Assembly: GCA_900239685.1 (NCBI GenBank)
Contig: OENT01000402.1
Coordinates: 58,181-122,180, forward strand
Reading direction: 5' to 3'
Length of the DNA stretch: 64,000 nt
From: Rotaria macrura
Taxonomy: Eukaryota; Rotifera; Eurotatoria; Philodinida; Philodinidae
Notes under the pieces: generated by a model
Databases searched by the model: none
What the model was told of the DNA's origin: nothing
The model's input: the letters and a program-made list of their open reading frames with translations, nothing else
Shown here: piece by piece, positions 1 through 12,241 of the stretch
Layout: every line of letters starts with the position of its first letter
Position numbering within the stretch: position 1 is the first letter of the stretch
Program-made: the position numbers and the translations under genes

Positions 1-2902
1 AATCAGAGATGTTGTGTTTCACTTTTAATTCTCTAACATAATTGACGTAATTTGGATGTCAACGTGATCATTGTGGAAAAATAATGACTTCTACTCGATG
101 ACTCTGTTTTTTATTTACGGTATTCTACTTCTCTTTATCGGTTGTAATGTCTCGGATCAATACCGATGTTTTACATCGATTCTTGTCCTCGTCATAAAAA
201 ATAAATTTTTCATGTTTGATTTAGCATTTCTTATTACGCACTAATCGAGATCTGACAGTTGCTGCTCTTCATTTCATTTTCTATTTTAGACAACAGTAGC
301 AAATACAAATCGACTGTGAATTGTGCATACATTACACTAATAGATCTCGTTTGAAAAATCCTAAGGTTTAATGATATTTTTAGAATTTAAAAACAAACTT
401 TCATTTTCGAAACCATGATTGTATAATTACTAATTGGTGGAGTACGAACAAGTATAGCGAATGATTACCCAACGTTCGCATTTGATTCTACTACAATACT
501 GTTAGAAAATTCAGTTCATCATTCAATTTGCATCTAGAAAGATTTTTTCCTTAACTAGAAACATTGTAGAAAATATTTTAAATTTCTTTTTTAAGACTTT
601 TGCAGAAACAATCATATCTGCATTGTTCAAAAAGATTAGTAAAACAAAAATTCGAGTAGAAATCATGGGATAGATTGTAAATTGATCAGCATGTGTAAAA
701 AAAAACGACATGAAATCGTTTTCACTCAAACATATAATGAATAAAAAATTCTTATATGAATTCCGTGATCGACTATTTTGTATTTTGTTTTTGCCCTAAT
801 AATCCGAATAGCATGACGATTTCGATTTGATTTCGGTGAAAAATTCTTCGACATACAAAAGTATTTGAAGTTTAAATGTTGAATCAATAGTGATTAACAT
901 TTATATACGAAAAATTCTGTCACTCAAGAATTCAATAAATCGCACTGTTCGAAATTCGATGAATATTATTCAGACGAAACTAGAAAACTATTACTTGGTA
1001 ATGATGATAGTTAAAACCGAGAAAAGAGTAATACTAATACTAAAATGTCACTTCTTATCTTTAATGCATATAAAAACTAAAAAGATTAATGCTTCGAGTT
1101 GTGAAGAAAAGGTCGACATGGACACATGTAATCATCTTTATTCCATAAATACAATGAAATGTTGGCTCTATCAAAAGAATTATATGATTGCTTTCAATTT
1201 CATTCATTATCATATCATCGAAGAAAAAAAGCTTTACATGAAACGCATAACTAATTCATCATTCGATTATTTTCTCCGAATTATATCGTATTGTAATCGT
1301 CATGAAGTATCACGATGACGATAGAACATCACTACATACGTATTTTCTATTGAGTATTATAGAATATAAAAAGAAAACATGTAAAATACTATCATCTATT
1401 TTACGGCATTTTTTAGATTGAAAAAACTCCTAGTAACTCTCTTCTATCTTACTTATTGTACAAGGCTTTGTCATTCGGATCAGTAACAATACATAATGCA
1501 TAATATTGGTAGTTACTGTAGGATTAGGCAAATAAAAATCTATTAGAATATTCATATTATCATTTGCAACTGATCAAACTTTAGTTTAATATTTTTTTCT
1601 AACTGAGTAACTGAACCAGTTCGATCATTTCAACATGGCCAAATACTTCGTTCCAATGGTATTGCTAAGTTAACAAGACGTCGAAACAATTATTCGTAAA
1701 ATTTGTTTGTATGAACAGTATCGTCGGACGACGATACATAAGAGCTCGAACGTTCATATGTATCAGATCTCTCAAATAGATAAGTCATCCGGATTGAAAT
1801 CTGAAAGAGAAAAAATAACTACTAGCTTTTCTATTCTATTTTCAGAAAGGACATTTTCTAGTGCCCATGCGGTTTATCGGTGAGATAGGAAACGATAGAA
1901 AAAAAATTTCAAGCTCTTCATCCGTTTAGATTTGCAGTCAAGATATTTCATTGAAATCTATGCAACCAAGCTAGTTTAATTCATTTTTTAAATCTTATTC
2001 AGAAATAAATAAACTAAGTGTTGAACAGTTTCTGATATGTTACTTCTATGAGATGAATCATTCAAGAATTTCTTTAATCTGAGTTACAATTGTTTTAAGT
2101 TCAGTAGATAAATAAAATCATGCCAGAAACAGTTTCACGTTAAGCAGCGACTGTGATTCATGATTAGATATACGCAGAACCATGCTATTTTGGTCTCGAT
2201 CCCGGGATCACTGTAGATTTTCATTGTTTTTTTTGGTCTCGCATATCTTTAGTCGTGATCCTTCGTGAGAGAATAAATACTCGCACACAGTAGCACGTAA
2301 CAAAAAATGTCAATATCACATAAAAGGATTTACGTTTTGAGTAGTTGCACTCTAACTTGAACTTTAACGTATGTGAGAGATTTGCACGTAGCAGATAAAC
2401 GTATAGATAGTAATTGAAAAGAGACTGTAGAAACTTACACACACTCGTTTGAATGTACTGATTTTGATATACAGAATAGAAATCTTTAGTTGTTGCAATA
2501 TGACTTTATTCAAGGTTCTCGTTATGCTTGAAGTGCTCTCAAAAAAATACGTTTGTCTTTACTTTGTTAAAGTTACCAAGAGGAATCATATAGAGACCTG
2601 TATGACAGGTTTCCCATTGACAAAAGTCAAATCCCTCAACATCAGGTTCTCTTGAGAAATTATTAGACAGAAAAAGTCGCTCTGTACGCTCTTTTACTTT
2701 CCTACTTTATCGGCTAGTATTTCAACATCCTACGAGCGTTGTCATGCTGTAAATATGCGTTAGATTAATATAACACCAATGTGTAGCATGAGCAGTTGTA
2801 CGTAGTCAATTTTTTCATCTAGGAAAGTTTCAAGTCACATTTGGTTGATTTTTCTTAGCATTTTCAAATAAATTCAAGTTGTTTTTCATTCTTTTTTTCT
2901 AG
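1..2902. other. Intergenic / upstream of SLC33A1, no gene recognised
   Basis: AT-rich sequence with only short AT-driven open frames (for example 890-1318 on the plus strand, 142 codons rich in I, N, K and Y) and no recognisable domain. It may include the 5' untranslated part or a small N-terminal exon of the acetyl-CoA transporter that starts at 2903, but I could not pick one out. A 12-bp palindrome (gatcccgggatc) lies near 2198. Confidence 0.6.
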
Positions 2903-5528
2903 ATGTTTATCAGTGCTCCACTAACAAGTATTTTCGTTACGCTTGTTCTTTACCTTTTACAAGGTGTCGTTCTCGGTTTGTCTACGTCAATACCTATTTT
3001 TTTAACTTCTGCTGGTGCTACTTGGCGAGAACAAAATACTTACAATTTCGCTCATTATCCATTTAGTTTTAAATTAATTTGGGCGCCTATAATCGATGTT
3101 TTTTACATTCGACGCTTTGGAAGACGTCAGACTTGGTTATTACCCATACAAGTGCTGCTTGGCATTTTTTTGATAATTTTCTCGTTCTATGTGGATTCTT
3201 TAGTTGAAAATCTACATGTAGTCTCTCTAGCCATCTTCGTCTTCTTCATTTTATTTCTCACTGCTAGCCAAGACGTATGCGTTGACGGATGGGCTCTTAC
3301 ACTGTTCGCAACATCCAACGTTGTTTGGCAATCAACCTCGCAAACAATCGGACAAACTTTTGGACGTTTTCTTGGTTCATCATTTCTTCTTACGTTCGAA
3401 TCAGCTAATTTTACCAATAGATATATTCGTGCACCGTTATCAATGAATATGAAAACTACTGGAATTTTTACGCTACCTCAATTTATACGATTTTGGGGCA
3501 TTATTTTTCTTATTGTTACATGCGTCATAGCTTTTCTATTCCGCGAACGAGCATCAGAACAAAAAACTGATGAAAAAAACTTGAAACTTATCGATACGTA
3601 TTTATGTGTTATCAAGTTACTCAAACGAAGGTGTATATTAGAACTAACGTTTATTCTGCTTGTTTCTCCTTTTGGCTATGCGGCAACGTATTTTATGACT
3701 AATATTGCTTTGGTCGAGTAAGTAGTTATATTGTTCTGATAACAACGCAGAAAAAAACTTAAGTCAACAATGTTTCAATCGATAAAATGATATTAACATT
3801 CTGGCAGTCGTTTTTAAAAGTCACATAAGGTGCGAAAAGTAAAAACTTTTTAAGGCAAGTTTTGTTTTCACCAAAGATATCAATGCATAGGTAAATAGGC
3901 CTAGTCAAACTAAACTAGGTTAATTGGGTTTTTAGAAAATACTAGAAGGAAACTTCAACGAGAAAAATTCGAAGCCAAAATTATTGTATCTAACATGTTT
4001 GAAAATAGCTTCATTTTCAAAGATTTCTGATTATGATTTTCTTTAGTTTTACACTATGTTAACTCTTGGCTACAACTTTGTTGTTCAAATATGTTGTGAG
4101 AATGAAAATTTTCCGAATTTTTATCGATAATAAGAATTTTTAATGATAGATTCCTTCGCTATATGAAGGTAGTCTCTACTACAAGCTTTCTGCGTAGTCG
4201 TTGGAAAAACATGCCGTTCAAGAACACATTTTTTTGAGTTATAATATGTTCTAAAGCTGTTCTAGAAAACATTCGGAACTTTGTATTTCACTGAACATTA
4301 GTGTATCGTGTTCGTACACTTGGCGGAGGATATTAGTTTATTTCAACACAAATTAAAATATCGAATAAAAATATATGTGATTTTCCTCATCCTGTTTCGA
4401 CGATACATGAAAGCGAGAACACATTCATAGGTTATCCAAATCCGGATAACAATGTTAAACTGAAAGTGATGACATAAATTCAAAACTTTTTGTTCATAAA
4501 AAATTATAAAATAGCAGAAAAGCAACTACATGTTTTCAGATCAGAACTTCTAACCTACGCTGATCTTCAAGTCAGGCGAGATCAGTCAGTCTGCAGATTA
4601 GGTCAGATCTAAAAACCGTGCACTGTTAGCAGTTCTGTTTTAGACTCAGCTTTTAACTTTAATCAACGTTATCTGAGACCAACAGCATAGATCTTTAAAA
4701 CCTATGATCTCTTCTGAAGGATCTAAAACATAATGATCGTGGTATTGAGTTGTCGTCATTGAAGGTTTTTCTCCATTTATGAAACCATCGAATTCTGTTT
4801 TATTTTGACAAGTATATATACATATATATCAATATCTTGAAATAGAGGTTAGTATCGTGAAATCTAAATTTTTTCCTCACCAAATCTTCTCCCTTCGTAT
4901 ATAAATTATCTATTCTAGTAATGGTATGTCACGTGCAACTCTCGGACTTATTACGATGCCACTAGTTTTAATAAAAATTATTGTGCCACTTATTCTTTCT
5001 CAAACACGTCGACCATTGATTTGGTTTGCTCGGTTATATTTACCTCGGCTATGCATTTGTGTATTACTTGGAATTTATATTTATTTTACTACTCAACTTA
5101 TTCAATATCCTTATATATTTTATCCGATTTTAATGACTTTGTTTGCCGTAAACGAAACCATTATCTATTTACAGCTCGTTGCCCGTGTTGGTTTCTATGC
5201 TCAAATTAGTGAGCCACGTATTGGTGGAACATACATGACTTTTGTAAGCACTATTGGAAATATTGGCCAAACTGTCTCGTCTAGTGTCATTCTTTCCATA
5301 GCAAGTAGGCTGCCAAAGAAGCATGCCTATTCAATTGAAGTAGCCGGTTGTACTGTAGTTGGCATTATTTGGTTGTTAATGACTTGGCGCATGATGCGTC
5401 GATTACAGGCCCTTCCAATTCATAAATGGTATTCAGTTAAACCGCATGCTAATTCAAGTGGAATCATCGAACGAGAACTTTCAGGAATAACATCTACTAC
5501 CGAAGATAGAGATTCTACTGCTGAATAA
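2903..5528 (+). CDS. SLC33A1: Acetyl-coenzyme A transporter 1 (SLC33A1/AT-1 family)
   Basis: Multi-pass membrane transporter of the major facilitator superfamily. The family moves acetyl-CoA into the ER/Golgi lumen for acetylation of gangliosides and proteins. Two coding exons are visible: 2903-3717 and 4919-5528, phase 2, split by a 1.2-kb intron (GTAAGT donor at 3718, CTAG acceptor at 4917-4918). The join reads LVDNGMSRATLGLITMPLV, which fits the family loop before TM7. Diagnostic stretches are LYLLQGVVLGLS (TM1), the SFKLIWAPIIDVFY loop, FGRRQTWLLP, the DVCVDGWALT motif (family: DIAVDGWALT) and IGGTYMTFVSTIGNIGQT near the end. The total is 474 residues against about 550 in human; the missing part is the poorly conserved cytoplasmic N-terminus. 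The ATG lies immediately after a strong acceptor-like site (tttttttctag), so an upstream exon or a trans-splice site is possible. Confidence 0.93.
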
Positions 5529-6087
5529 CAGTACCAACATATCGATTGATCTACATGGATTCTGTATGTTTCCGGTTATTTTGTGTTTATTTTTTATAAA
5601 GTTTATGGGTGATCACGAGACGCAACGTACAATATTATGAACGGAAGATGAAGGATAAATCTCTTTTTTATTTTGAATATAAAATAGCTTTTTATTTCTT
5701 TTTGAAAGTATGTATGAACATCTGCCGACACATCGTTACATAAGAAATACCCAAGTTTAGGCATAGCTCCGAACACTTCACAGTACGATTTTTATGAAGA
5801 TAATAAGTTGCCTATATAATATTCATTATTTAAAACGATTTTGAAATTAACTGTTAATAAATTTCTTTATCTATAGTATTGCATTGTTGCGTATCCTGCA
5901 ATTCAGTTTTCTTGGTTTTTTATCTTAATAAAATGTATATTTCGTTTATTCTTTGATATATGACAAAGACTCATAAAGTTAAATGTGTATTGTCCTTATC
6001 TTTCTTCCAGTGCGCCATTATATACTTTTTCAATTTTACATCTTTTTCAAATACTTATCAGTAGAAAGATAGATTCGATAAAATTTA
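5529..6087. other. Intergenic, SLC33A1 3' region
   Basis: AT-rich spacer between two same-strand genes. It contains several AATAAA-like motifs (for example around 5926) that could serve as polyadenylation signals. No coding or RNA gene is recognised. An overlapping 65-codon frame at 5985-6182 is in a different frame from the acyltransferase and is not supported. Confidence 0.6.
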
Positions 6088-7149
6088 ATGCTATTTTTTC
6101 ATTACTTTATAACCATGCTCGACAATGCTATTATCATCCTTTGTTCATCCTATGTTTTTCTATTTTTTATGTGCATGGTTAGTCTTAGGATCAGTAAATA
6201 TTTTAACTCACCGCTGCCTTTCCATTTAAATGCAATTGTGAGTTCGATCAGTATAGTAGCAATATGTGTTTTCCTAAAATTTCAATCATCATTATTTAAT
6301 CATAATCCTCTATTGGCTTTCTCCTTAAGTGGATATAGTATTTTGGTAGCTTTCAAATTTCTCGAATTAGCATTTGCCTATAAATGGACATATGTTCGAC
6401 AGATGCCATTGAAATTAGTCAGTTTATATTTAATTGCACTACCGCGCATGCCAGAAGCTGAGGAAAATCTATTAGAATTATCGAAACAAAATGTACGTCT
6501 TGAAAGTATCTTACCAATTTTACGAGGTGTCGGTCAATTTATAATTGGTCGAATATTACTTCAATTAATGCCTGATGAATGGCTTTCGTCTTATCCATCA
6601 ACATATTCAACATCATTTTCTTTTCTTCGTTACGGATCATTAAGTATTCTTCTATATCTGTCAATGGATTCTATTACCGGCATCGGCTTCGGTATTTATA
6701 CTTTCATTTTTAACATTTCTATGAATCCTGTTTTTCCTGCATTTCCTTTCGCTTCTACCAGTCTTCGAGATTTTTGGTCATGTCGCTGGGATAATCTCGT
6801 TAAAACATCTCTACAATTAATATCGTTTGCCGTTGTACCAAAACTAATCAATCCAATAGTATTAATGAACAGAAGAACAAGTGGTCTCTTCACTTTTGTA
6901 CTGTCAGGTTTTATGCATGAATCTGTTTTATGGTTTGTCACTAGTCAATGGTCTGGTAAAAGTATGGTTTTTTTCTCATTACATGGTCTTCTAGTCTTAT
7001 TTGAAATTACGATGAAATGGCCATTAAAACTAAACACTTTCGAAACAAAATTTATTGGATGGTTATGGACTATCACGATTATGATTGTCACCTTGCCACT
7101 TTTCTTTGATCCATTTATTGAAGCTGGCGTTTTCTCTGCGATGAAATAA
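6088..7149 (+). CDS. Wax synthase-type MBOAT acyltransferase
   Basis: Single-exon gene for a 353-residue polytopic membrane protein. The C-terminal half matches the wax synthase domain (MBOAT_2 family): the signature SLRDFWSCRWDNLV at about residues 224-237 corresponds to the family's SLRDFWGRRW. The SGFMHE motif carries His277, the likely catalytic histidine of membrane-bound O-acyltransferases. LHGLLVLFEITMKW then matches the conserved segment after it. At least seven hydrophobic segments can be seen. The expected reaction is esterification of a fatty acyl-CoA with an alcohol in the ER membrane; the substrate is unknown. The gene has no intron although its neighbours do, and this family is best known from plants, fungi and bacteria. 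An alternative start is the ATG nine codons downstream. Confidence 0.85.
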   Translation: MLFFHYFITMLDNAIIILCSSYVFLFFMCMVSLRISKYFNSPLPFHLNAIVSSISIVAICVFLKFQSSLFNHNPLLAFSLSGYSILVAFKFLELAFAYKWTYVRQMPLKLVSLYLIALPRMPEAEENLLELSKQNVRLESILPILRGVGQFIIGRILLQLMPDEWLSSYPSTYSTSFSFLRYGSLSILLYLSMDSITGIGFGIYTFIFNISMNPVFPAFPFASTSLRDFWSCRWDNLVKTSLQLISFAVVPKLINPIVLMNRRTSGLFTFVLSGFMHESVLWFVTSQWSGKSMVFFSLHGLLVLFEITMKWPLKLNTFETKFIGWLWTITIMIVTLPLFFDPFIEAGVFSAMK

Positions 7150-8239
7150 AACGTTGAAGGGTTTCTTTCAACACTATACTTATATTTAAAATATGTTGTT
7201 TTTTGTTCGGTTATCTTATTTCAGCAATATGAATAAAATTAATTAATTAAAAACTTGACGTATTCAAAAACCGAAAATGATGCAAAAAAGACATGTATAG
7301 CAATTGATTTATCTATTATTACCTGCTACATACTATAATGCGTATAAATTCCTTTTTATTCTACTGAATCGTAACATGGTTTTTCAAATAAAAACAGTGT
7401 AGTTTTTACCTGTACTGGCTTTCTTTTGTATGGTATTCTGCTATTTGAATTTCGATGAACAAAAACGTTTTTAGAAAATCATCAACCATTCGTTTATGTC
7501 ACAATTATCTTAAAGAAAAGTCTATCAATAAGCACTTTTTTCTCGCTTCCTAATGAAAAAAAAACCACGAATAAAATAAATGTATTTAGAACAAGATACT
7601 CGATATGAAATAGCCATAAACACAAGTTCGAGACGAAGTCTTGGTAGAATATGATAAACTATTGTTGAAAACAAGAGTCATGTTCATTACAGAAAATAAT
7701 ACCCATTATCAACATGGGTAGTTTCCTAATTGTGTTGTTTCTATTATTTAAAACGAGCTGATCGATTATTCAATCAAGATACTGTGAAACACCTGTTCTC
7801 GTTTTATATTTCTACCTTTCGAACAAAGTATTTTATCACACTGAGATTTCACGTCAGTGTCTATGAGAAAAACGAGCATCTGAAGTAATAGTCATATTTA
7901 CAAATACATTTGTAAAATATATGAAATCCAATCTGAGAAAAAATAAAATAACATGTGAAATGAAAACAATTTGACTTTTCTTAATATCTTTGCATCGTAA
8001 AGAATTATATATCAAAGTGAACAAAATGAATGCAAAAATAAACTGAATTTAATTCTTAAAGATTTTGATCCATTCATTTTAAGTAGAATAACATCAATGA
8101 TCATATTTTTCGATGAAACTATACGATTCTCGGATGTTTTTTATTCTCATGATATTTTCATAAACAATACTATCGCCTAATACACATATATAAATATCTG
8201 CTATCAGTTTCTTGATTAATTCGAACTATTTTATTCGCC
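7150..8239. other. Intergenic, no gene recognised
   Basis: 1.1 kb of AT-rich sequence between the acyltransferase and the astacin gene. AATAAA-like signals occur just after 7210 and 7385. A TATA-like stretch (acatatataaatat, about 8182-8195) lies some 50 bases upstream of the astacin start codon and may be its core promoter. Nothing else is supported. Confidence 0.5.
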
Positions 8240-9231
8240 ATGTTTCTTTACATGAACCTGCTTTTCACAATACTATTCGTTTCATGTCATGCTAATGTAA
8301 TACGTGAGAATGATTCGGAAAATGTTCCGAATTTATTTAATTTACCTGGAATGAAAGCAAACAATCGAACTGATATCGAAATGTTAGAGGGTGATATAGC
8401 TATGCCGGTAAGAGATGGTCGTACGGCATACATCGAAGGAGCAAAATGGCCCGGTGGTATTGTACCTGTTGAATTCGATGGAGTATTTTCAGTTGCACAA
8501 CAGAATATTATTATTGGTGCTATGACAACAATCAGTCAGAATACAAATGATTGTATTCGATTTGTCTGGCGAAATAATAATCCAAGTTGGTTGAGAATTC
8601 ATTCTGGTCAAGGGTAGGAAAATAAAATGTTTTTTCTTTATATGTCGAAAATAAAAAACAAAACTAAACAAATATAGATGTTGGTCATACATGGGTAAAG
8701 CATTTAGCAGCGGTCCTCAAGATTTTTCAATTCAAATTCCAAGTTGTGTTCATCATTCGGTAGCTCTACATGAATTGTTACATGCTCTTGGCTTTGCACA
8801 CGAACAGACTCGTCCAGATCGTGATTATTATGTACGTGTCTATTATGAAAATATTCAAGCTGGTCAGATAGAAAACATTGATGAAAACGGAAATTTTCTA
8901 TCTACATCCGATTTTTTTGTTGTTTTTATACAGGTCAATCATATAATTTCGACAAATTTGCTCAAAGTCAAGTGAATTCATTTGGTGTGGGTTATGATTA
9001 TGGTAAGTAATCAATAATTACTTTGCAAGTTTTGTTCAATGATATACATCTCGTACTTTATTCAAAGCATCAATAATGCATTATCGAAATGATGCCTTCT
9101 CAGTAAATGGTCGTCCTACAATCAAACCAATCTATCCGGGTTACGAAGATTGGGAACTTTATATGGGTCGTGGTGATCAAATGAGTGATGCCGATATTAG
9201 AAAATTGAAAGCATACTATAATTGTCCATGA
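8240..9231 (+). CDS. Secreted astacin-family (M12A) zinc metalloprotease
   Basis: Four exons: 8240-8613, 8678-8862, 8934-9002 and 9068-9231, totalling 263 residues. Introns are 64-71 nt. The reading crosses each junction in frame: SGQG/CWSYMGK, QAG/QSYNFDKF and GYDY/ASIMHYR. The product has an N-terminal signal peptide (about residues 1-19), a short pro-region, then a compact astacin domain. The zinc site HELLHALGFAHE (residues 156-167) matches the family HExxHxxGFxHE. The Met-turn SIMHY (Met213) follows at the usual distance. The N-terminal CWSYMG segment carries the first conserved cysteine and the last cysteine is at the C-terminal YNCP. No CUB, EGF or ShK domain follows, so this is a minimal astacin. 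Likely roles are extracellular matrix or prey digestion; the substrate cannot be told. The second intron has the less usual donor gtcaga. Confidence 0.93.
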
Positions 9232-9414
9232 GATAAACCTAAATAATTTGTTGATTCAAATAAAAATGTAGGAGACCACATTGACTAAAGAACATGAAAG
9301 AAAAATACTGAGGTTTTTTGCGCATTCAATACAAGTTTTATTTTCAAAGCAAAAGTAAATCGATATACAAGTCGGATAATACAACATTTGAATGATCAAG
9401 GTTTTTATTCTTTA

Positions 9415-12241
9415 TTAAGTATGAATCGTTGGTGGATGTTGTTGATAATATCCATTCGTATTATGATTTGTATCATACAGATGTGGTTGCCAAAATCCAT
9501 TCATCGATCCATAATCGAAATACATTGTATTCGAACGAAGAAATTCATTGGTTGGATAGGATGTTGTTGTTGTCGTTGTTGTTGTTGTCGCACTTGCTGA
9601 TATCATTGCAGAAGATGTGAGAGAGGGGGGTGAAGACTGTTCGTAGATATTAGGTGATGATTTGATCATTGCTTGATTGTTTGTAGTCACATCAACATCT
9701 TTACTTTCACATGCAGGTGCTAATGACTGTGTAGCATGTAAAGATGAATCATTATTATTAGTTGATGTTGAACTTGTCTCATCATCAGAATAGATTTCTT
9801 CACCATTACAACTCAAGTCATTATCATTCGATGAACGAGTGCGATTACCTTGTCTATTAGCTTTCTTTTCTTTAGAACGCTTATTCTAAGAAGACATGAA
9901 TAGAATCAATCGTAGATAAATATAAATATGTTTTTACTTACTTGAAACCATATTTTGACCTTCAAAAAGAAAAACGAAAAAAATTCGTTAAAATTTATAA
10001 TTTTCGTTAATCATCTTAATCGAATATCGACCGAACACAACAAAATAAAAGAATAACCGTAACTGTTATCTATCATTACCCATCGATTTAGTCAAGCATT
10101 TCTTTTCCTTACAGATAGTTTTTCATGTGTGTATCTCTATCAACTATATTTTGTGTGTGTGTGTGTGTGTGTGAAGGGCGTATCGGTCATCGTGTATTGT
10201 CCTTGTCCCATCAATGTACTATGTGTATGTATGTATGGGAGGTAAAGGGAGGAGAGATGTCACACATAGATCTTACAACGAATATACCCGCAGGGTTTAT
10301 ACTGACCATCACATCAATATACATCTTTTTACCTGTCTATATTCTTTCACGATGTGTATTTCTAATAACAGGTTGTCTTGTGAGCATAAAGCGAGGAAAA
10401 AAAGGGAACAAAGCATCAATGCGTGCGTGATTTGTGTATAAAAAGAAAATGCCTTTGTATTTAAGAAGGAACGCCCATCTTACTTTTTCTTTCCTACTGT
10501 GAAACATATAGAAATCAGTCAGGTATTCTATAAGTAGAGAATTAAAAAAAGAAAGAAAAACGCAAGACGGAAACCTAAGTTGATTGCGTTTCTATGCAGA
10601 ACAAGAGCAAAAGAAACTATCATAGATATACAACGTCAAAATGATTTGACTTCAAAAATAGTCTACACATGAATGAATACGATCTTATTTCTTACTATCC
10701 ACAGTGGGCGTTGTCATTTTAGATAAGAATTTTTTTTCTCGCTTTTCTTCAAACATGCCGACCATTTGCCCTCGTCTTTCGATTGTTCACGCAATGCTGA
10801 GCTCCCCGCTGATGCGTCTTTGAATTTATATATATATATAAAATTTGAGCTAGCCGATAATGCATCCCGCCTTCTTCGATTTTTCTTTTCTCGTGACTCG
10901 TTTTCTGCAATGAAACTACTAACGAATTTAATTGCGCAAGTCACTCATAAAAATCAATGACATTCTGCTATATTATCTCTATCCTAACTCATACGAAAGG
11001 CATAGACATTTTCATGAAGATAGACATCATGAATGATGATCTTCTATTCATCAATTTTATACATAGAGAGAAATAAAATAAAATATGTCATGCTTTAGGC
11101 TATACATATAACCTTCAATGTGTCAAATAAACATGCATAAAACTCACCTGAGTTTGTGTTAGAGCAAGCATAGCTGCTAATTCAGCTCGCTCAGGCAATG
11201 CTAAATATTGTGTACGATGAAATCGTTTATTGAGTGCTTGTAGTTGAAGTGGATTATAGATTGTGCGCGGCTTGCGAATTTTCTTTCCTTTCGCTGTCAT
11301 TTTAGACAATGCAAGCGTTTGTGATGGTGGTGGTGGTGGAAGAGCCTCGATGCCATTATGTACGGTTCCATTAGTAGATTTTTCTATTTTAGCAAAATAA
11401 AAATGTGATGAGTATGACAAAAAAAAAGTTGAATTTCTCCTATTGACATTTAGATCGGATGAGATTATCTAGTTCTCTTTTATTCAATCGATTATTATCG
11501 ATCGATCTTTGATAAAGCAAAAGAAAGTTGATAGATTGAAGATCAATGAATACATGAAAGATTGTTTTTGAACTTGTTTCCATACGAAAAGATAAATTCT
11601 TTTTCTCTTCAATCAATTATTCAATAATATTGCAATGTTTCTCTTAGTATCTCTAACGAGTGTTATGTTTCATCAACTCGATTGTTAGTGGAAGGCCAGA
11701 AATTTGTAAAAACTGTACGTAGAGAAAATATTCTCCTTATCTTTAATACATTGATCGATACCGATTGTACTGACTCCACCACTATTATCAGTATTCATAT
11801 GAATGATACTTTGACACTTCGCTAATGACGAACGATCATTTCCATTGCCACACACACACACACATTCACAGTTGGATATATTGCTGATCATTTACCTTCT
11901 AATGGATTGGCGCCATTTTCATCAGGAGAATAAAATGATTTCAATGGTACTGGTGGTGATGATTGAGACATTGATAGATTGTTCGTTGGTACATAAACAG
12001 GACTCATAGTAACGTTGACATTCATATTTAAACCATGCATTGCAAATGTTGGATAACCTGTTGGTGATTGTTGAAGTTTGTCATTGGAAAAATGCGTTGC
12101 TGAGAACATATGTTGATGTTGATGATATAGAGGTGGTGATGAAGAATTGCCAATACTAGTTATATTCGATGATGATGGATTGGTATTATATGATGAAAAA
12201 TCAACATAGGGATTGACTGGTGAATAATGATTTGGAAACAT
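9415..12241 (-). CDS. Dlx: Distal-less (Dlx) homeobox transcription factor
   Basis: Four coding exons on the minus strand: 12241-11896, 11383-11148, 9959-9942 and 9885-9415, totalling 356 residues. The protein begins [15 protein letters not shown], runs through a Ser/Pro/Asn-rich region, then the homeodomain at about residues 151-210. The helix 1-2 segment [20 protein letters not shown] and the [12 protein letters not shown] segment are diagnostic of Dlx. The homeodomain is split twice: after Gln44 (the known Dlx intron position) and again after Gln50. The 18-nt exon between encodes only VKIWFQ of the recognition helix. The tail is rich in Ser/Thr/Asn. Exon lengths 346+236+18+471 sum to 357 codons including stop. 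The family acts in the nucleus in patterning of appendages, nervous system and head. It is convergent with the astacin gene (183 bp between stop codons). Confidence 0.93.
9942..9959 (-). other. 18-nt microexon of the Dlx homeobox
   Basis: The exon encodes VKIWFQ, homeodomain positions 45-50. It is bounded by a cttgaag acceptor on the upstream side and a gtaagt donor on the downstream side. The next exon begins with codons for NKRSKEKK, giving the continuous WFQNKRSK. Leaving it out keeps frame but removes Trp48, Phe49 and Gln50. Confidence 0.88.
10152..10173. repeat. (TG)11 microsatellite
   Basis: Uninterrupted TG dinucleotide run in the large Dlx intron (between the second coding exon and the microexon). 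Confidence 0.95.

Noticed and set aside
890..1318. 142-codon open frame on the plus strand
   Set aside because: Composition is driven by AT content (I, N, K, Y, M), no domain, no splice or promoter context; likely chance.
2198..2209. gatcccgggatc palindrome, with similar cccgggat words near 14396 and 37467
   Set aside because: Copies share only 8-9 bases; no longer repeat could be aligned.
5985..6182. Upstream 65-codon frame before the acyltransferase
   Set aside because: Different frame, no homology; the family match starts in the 6088 frame.
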